DNA of 61,106 nt. Origin: a virus. The notes under the pieces were generated by a model. The model made no database searches. It saw nothing but the letters and a program-made list of their open reading frames with translations, and was not told where the DNA came from. Position numbers and translations under genes: made by a program. The first letter of the stretch is position 1; every line of letters begins with the position of its first letter. The stretch is taken from the IMG/VR virus record IMGVR_UViG_3300027969_000110, positions 1-61,106 of that record; one strand, written 5' to 3'. Below are positions 59,709 to 61,106 of the stretch, in pieces.

Positions 59709-61106
59709 ATGCCACATAGTTCGCTCAAACTCATCCCCGGCGTCGATCAGAACAAGACACTTGCGCTCAATGAAGCGGCTATCTCTGAAAGCCAGCTTAT
59801 CAGGTTCATCCCTGACAGGACGTTGGGCGGGCTTGTTCAAAAGCTGGGGGGTTGGACAAAGTATTTTGGCTCCACGATGGGTTCTATCGTTCGTGCTCTA
59901 TGGGCATGGCAAGATACTAGCAACGAATCTTATTTGGGCATTGGCGCGGACGGAATTGCTGGCGGCGGCGGAAAAGCCCTGCAAGTCATTTCAGTTGTCG
60001 ATAGCACCATAGACGATATAACGCCAAGACAACTAATTGTTAACAATGGAAGTCTTGTACCGCCAGAAGGCCCTGCCACTACCTTTGGTAGCAATCTGGT
60101 TGTTATGAATGATACAGGCCGCGGCATATCCAGCAATGATGTCGTTAACATTAAAACGCAAATAAGCGTTGGTGGCATTATCTTGTTCGGGCAGTATCAG
60201 TGCTACAACCCCGGCAATGACCCTGATTCCTACAACATCTATGCGTTGAATGTTGCGGGTAATCCCGATCTAGCACCTCTCCCTGCGCTCGCCTCCGATG
60301 TAGTCGGCAATGGGACGACAGCAACTATAACCTATGACAGTACATATATTTTTGCTGTTGGCTCACAAGTTCTCGTAAGCGGAATGACAGGTGGGGCAGC
60401 GGGGTACAATGGAACATGGACCGTTACCGCATCTATAGCGGGAGAGGTTTCTTTTGCTAGCGTCCTGACAGCATCACTAAGCGGTCTAGCTACAGTAAAC
60501 ACTGTCACCAGCGTCCCAAAATTCAACACGGTTTTAGATTCTAACAGCATAACGGTAACGCTTAACGACCACAGGTATGAAGCTGGAGACCTGTTTCCAG
60601 TTTTGATTAGTACGGTTGTTGATGGGTTTACGATTTTTGGCAACTACATAGTTATACAGAAGCTACTGGCTAGTAATAGCACCGCCACGCGAGAAGTTTC
60701 CTATCAATTTGTCATACAAGAAAAAACAATAGCAACATCAACAACTTCTGGATATGAAAATGGCGGATATGCCTACTACGTCTACAGCAAAGGGCAGACT
60801 CCTACGATTGCCGGGTATGGTTACGGCATTCGCGGATATGGCGGTACTGGAAGCCCAACCTCTGGGTATGGCGGAACTATTTCCGGCACAACTCCAACTT
60901 TCCCAACCGGAACACCTATAAATGCGGTTGATTGGACGTTAGACAATTGGGGTGAAGTGCTTCTGTCTTGCCCATTGGACGGGGCCATATATCAATGGTC
61001 TCCCACTGCTGGCAACGATCTTGCGACCGTAATACCGGAGGCCCCAACCGTTAACGAAGGCATGTTTCTTGCCATGCCACAACGGCAAATCATTGCATGG
61101 GGCAGC
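59709..61106 (+). CDS. Tail hub/nozzle protein, N-terminal part (continues at 1-1142)
   Basis: ATG 59709 follows GGGGTAAGCC. The protein starts MPHSSLKLIPGVDQNKTLAL and SQLIRFIPDRTLGGLVQKLG, similar in character to P22 gp10-type DNA-stabilising and hub proteins. A Gly/Tyr-rich stretch (GYAYYVYSKGQTPTIAGYGY) and a beta domain are present. The frame continues without a stop through the terminal repeat into 1-1142, giving about 797 residues. It is adjacent to the adaptor gene, as in the tail assembly of short-tailed phages. Confidence 0.76.
   Translation, partial: MPHSSLKLIPGVDQNKTLALNEAAISESQLIRFIPDRTLGGLVQKLGGWTKYFGSTMGSIVRALWAWQDTSNESYLGIGADGIAGGGGKALQVISVVDSTIDDITPRQLIVNNGSLVPPEGPATTFGSNLVVMNDTGRGISSNDVVNIKTQISVGGIILFGQYQCYNPGNDPDSYNIYALNVAGNPDLAPLPALASDVVGNGTTATITYDSTYIFAVGSQVLVSGMTGGAAGYNGTWTVTASIAGEVSFASVLTASLSGLATVNTVTSVPKFNTVLDSNSITVTLNDHRYEAGDLFPVLISTVVDGFTIFGNYIVIQKLLASNSTATREVSYQFVIQEKTIATSTTSGYENGGYAYYVYSKGQTPTIAGYGYGIRGYGGTGSPTSGYGGTISGTTPTFPTGTPINAVDWTLDNWGEVLLSCPLDGAIYQWSPTAGNDLATVIPEAPTVNEGMFLAMPQRQIIAWGS
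60961..61106. repeat. Terminal direct repeat, right copy
   Basis: Identical to 1-146 except C at 60980 where the left copy has G at 20. This marks the artificial end of a circular map. Confidence 0.95.

Overview
The window is one complete, circularly permuted tailed-phage genome. The last 146 bases (60961-61106) repeat the first 146 with a single mismatch, so the unit genome is about 60,960 bp and one large tail gene runs across the junction (59709 to the end, continuing at 1-1142). The virion genes fit a short-tailed, P22/Sf6-like plan: TerS-like and TerL terminase, a 771-residue portal, scaffold, HK97-type capsid, head-tail adaptors, a hub/nozzle protein, very large ejection-type proteins and several fibres. 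I see no sheath, tape measure, integrase, DNA polymerase or tRNA gene. A GcrA-family regulator is typical of Alphaproteobacteria, and three perfect host-type parS sites imply a bacterium with chromosomal ParB, so the host is most likely an alphaproteobacterium. The contig looks like an assembled environmental phage.

Layout. 0-11.3 kb (+): end of the late operon, with the nozzle, an acetyltransferase, a 1524-residue transglycosylase/ejection protein, a second internal protein and a tail fibre. 11.4-16.8 kb (-): recombination operon (ERF annealing protein, YqaJ exonuclease, SSB-like protein, PD-(D/E)XK nuclease, two HNH nucleases) ending with GcrA. 16.85-16.93 kb: divergent operator/promoter. 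16.9-24.3 kb (+): Cro/YdaS-like repressor, RusA resolvase, winged-helix regulator, tiny membrane proteins, adenine methyltransferase, short initiator-like protein, SF2 helicase and primase-Toprim. 24.3-25.7 kb (-): small accessory genes. 25.7-26.2 kb: GACC tetranucleotide tract and iteron-like repeats. 26.2-29.3 kb (-): an island with a MoxR-type AAA+ ATPase and its likely partner. 29.4-31.0 kb: TerS-like gene and a 0.93 kb noncoding region with parS sites. 31.6-61.1 kb (+): terminase, portal, a polyvalent-type metallopeptidase, a GroES-like cochaperonin, scaffold, capsid, two collagen-like fibres, a YadA-like fibre, a methyltransferase-glycosyltransferase fusion, the lysis cassette, adaptor and nozzle.

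How it may work together. The repressor and operator at 16.9 kb set the early divergent transcription. ERF, exonuclease, SSB-like protein and RusA form a recombination module that works with helicase and primase. GcrA may redirect host cell-cycle transcription. The GroES-like protein sits directly before scaffold and capsid and may help the host GroEL fold capsid protein. The 775-residue glycosyltransferase lies in the fibre cluster and could glycosylate the threonine-rich GPT collagen repeats.

Most unusual DNA-level signals: (1) the octamer TGGCGCGT or its complement occurs about 57 times by eye count, where roughly two are expected, on both strands and in all codon frames; (2) three perfect parS palindromes with no recognisable phage ParA or ParB; (3) the iteron and tetranucleotide repeat region at 25.7-26.2 kb.
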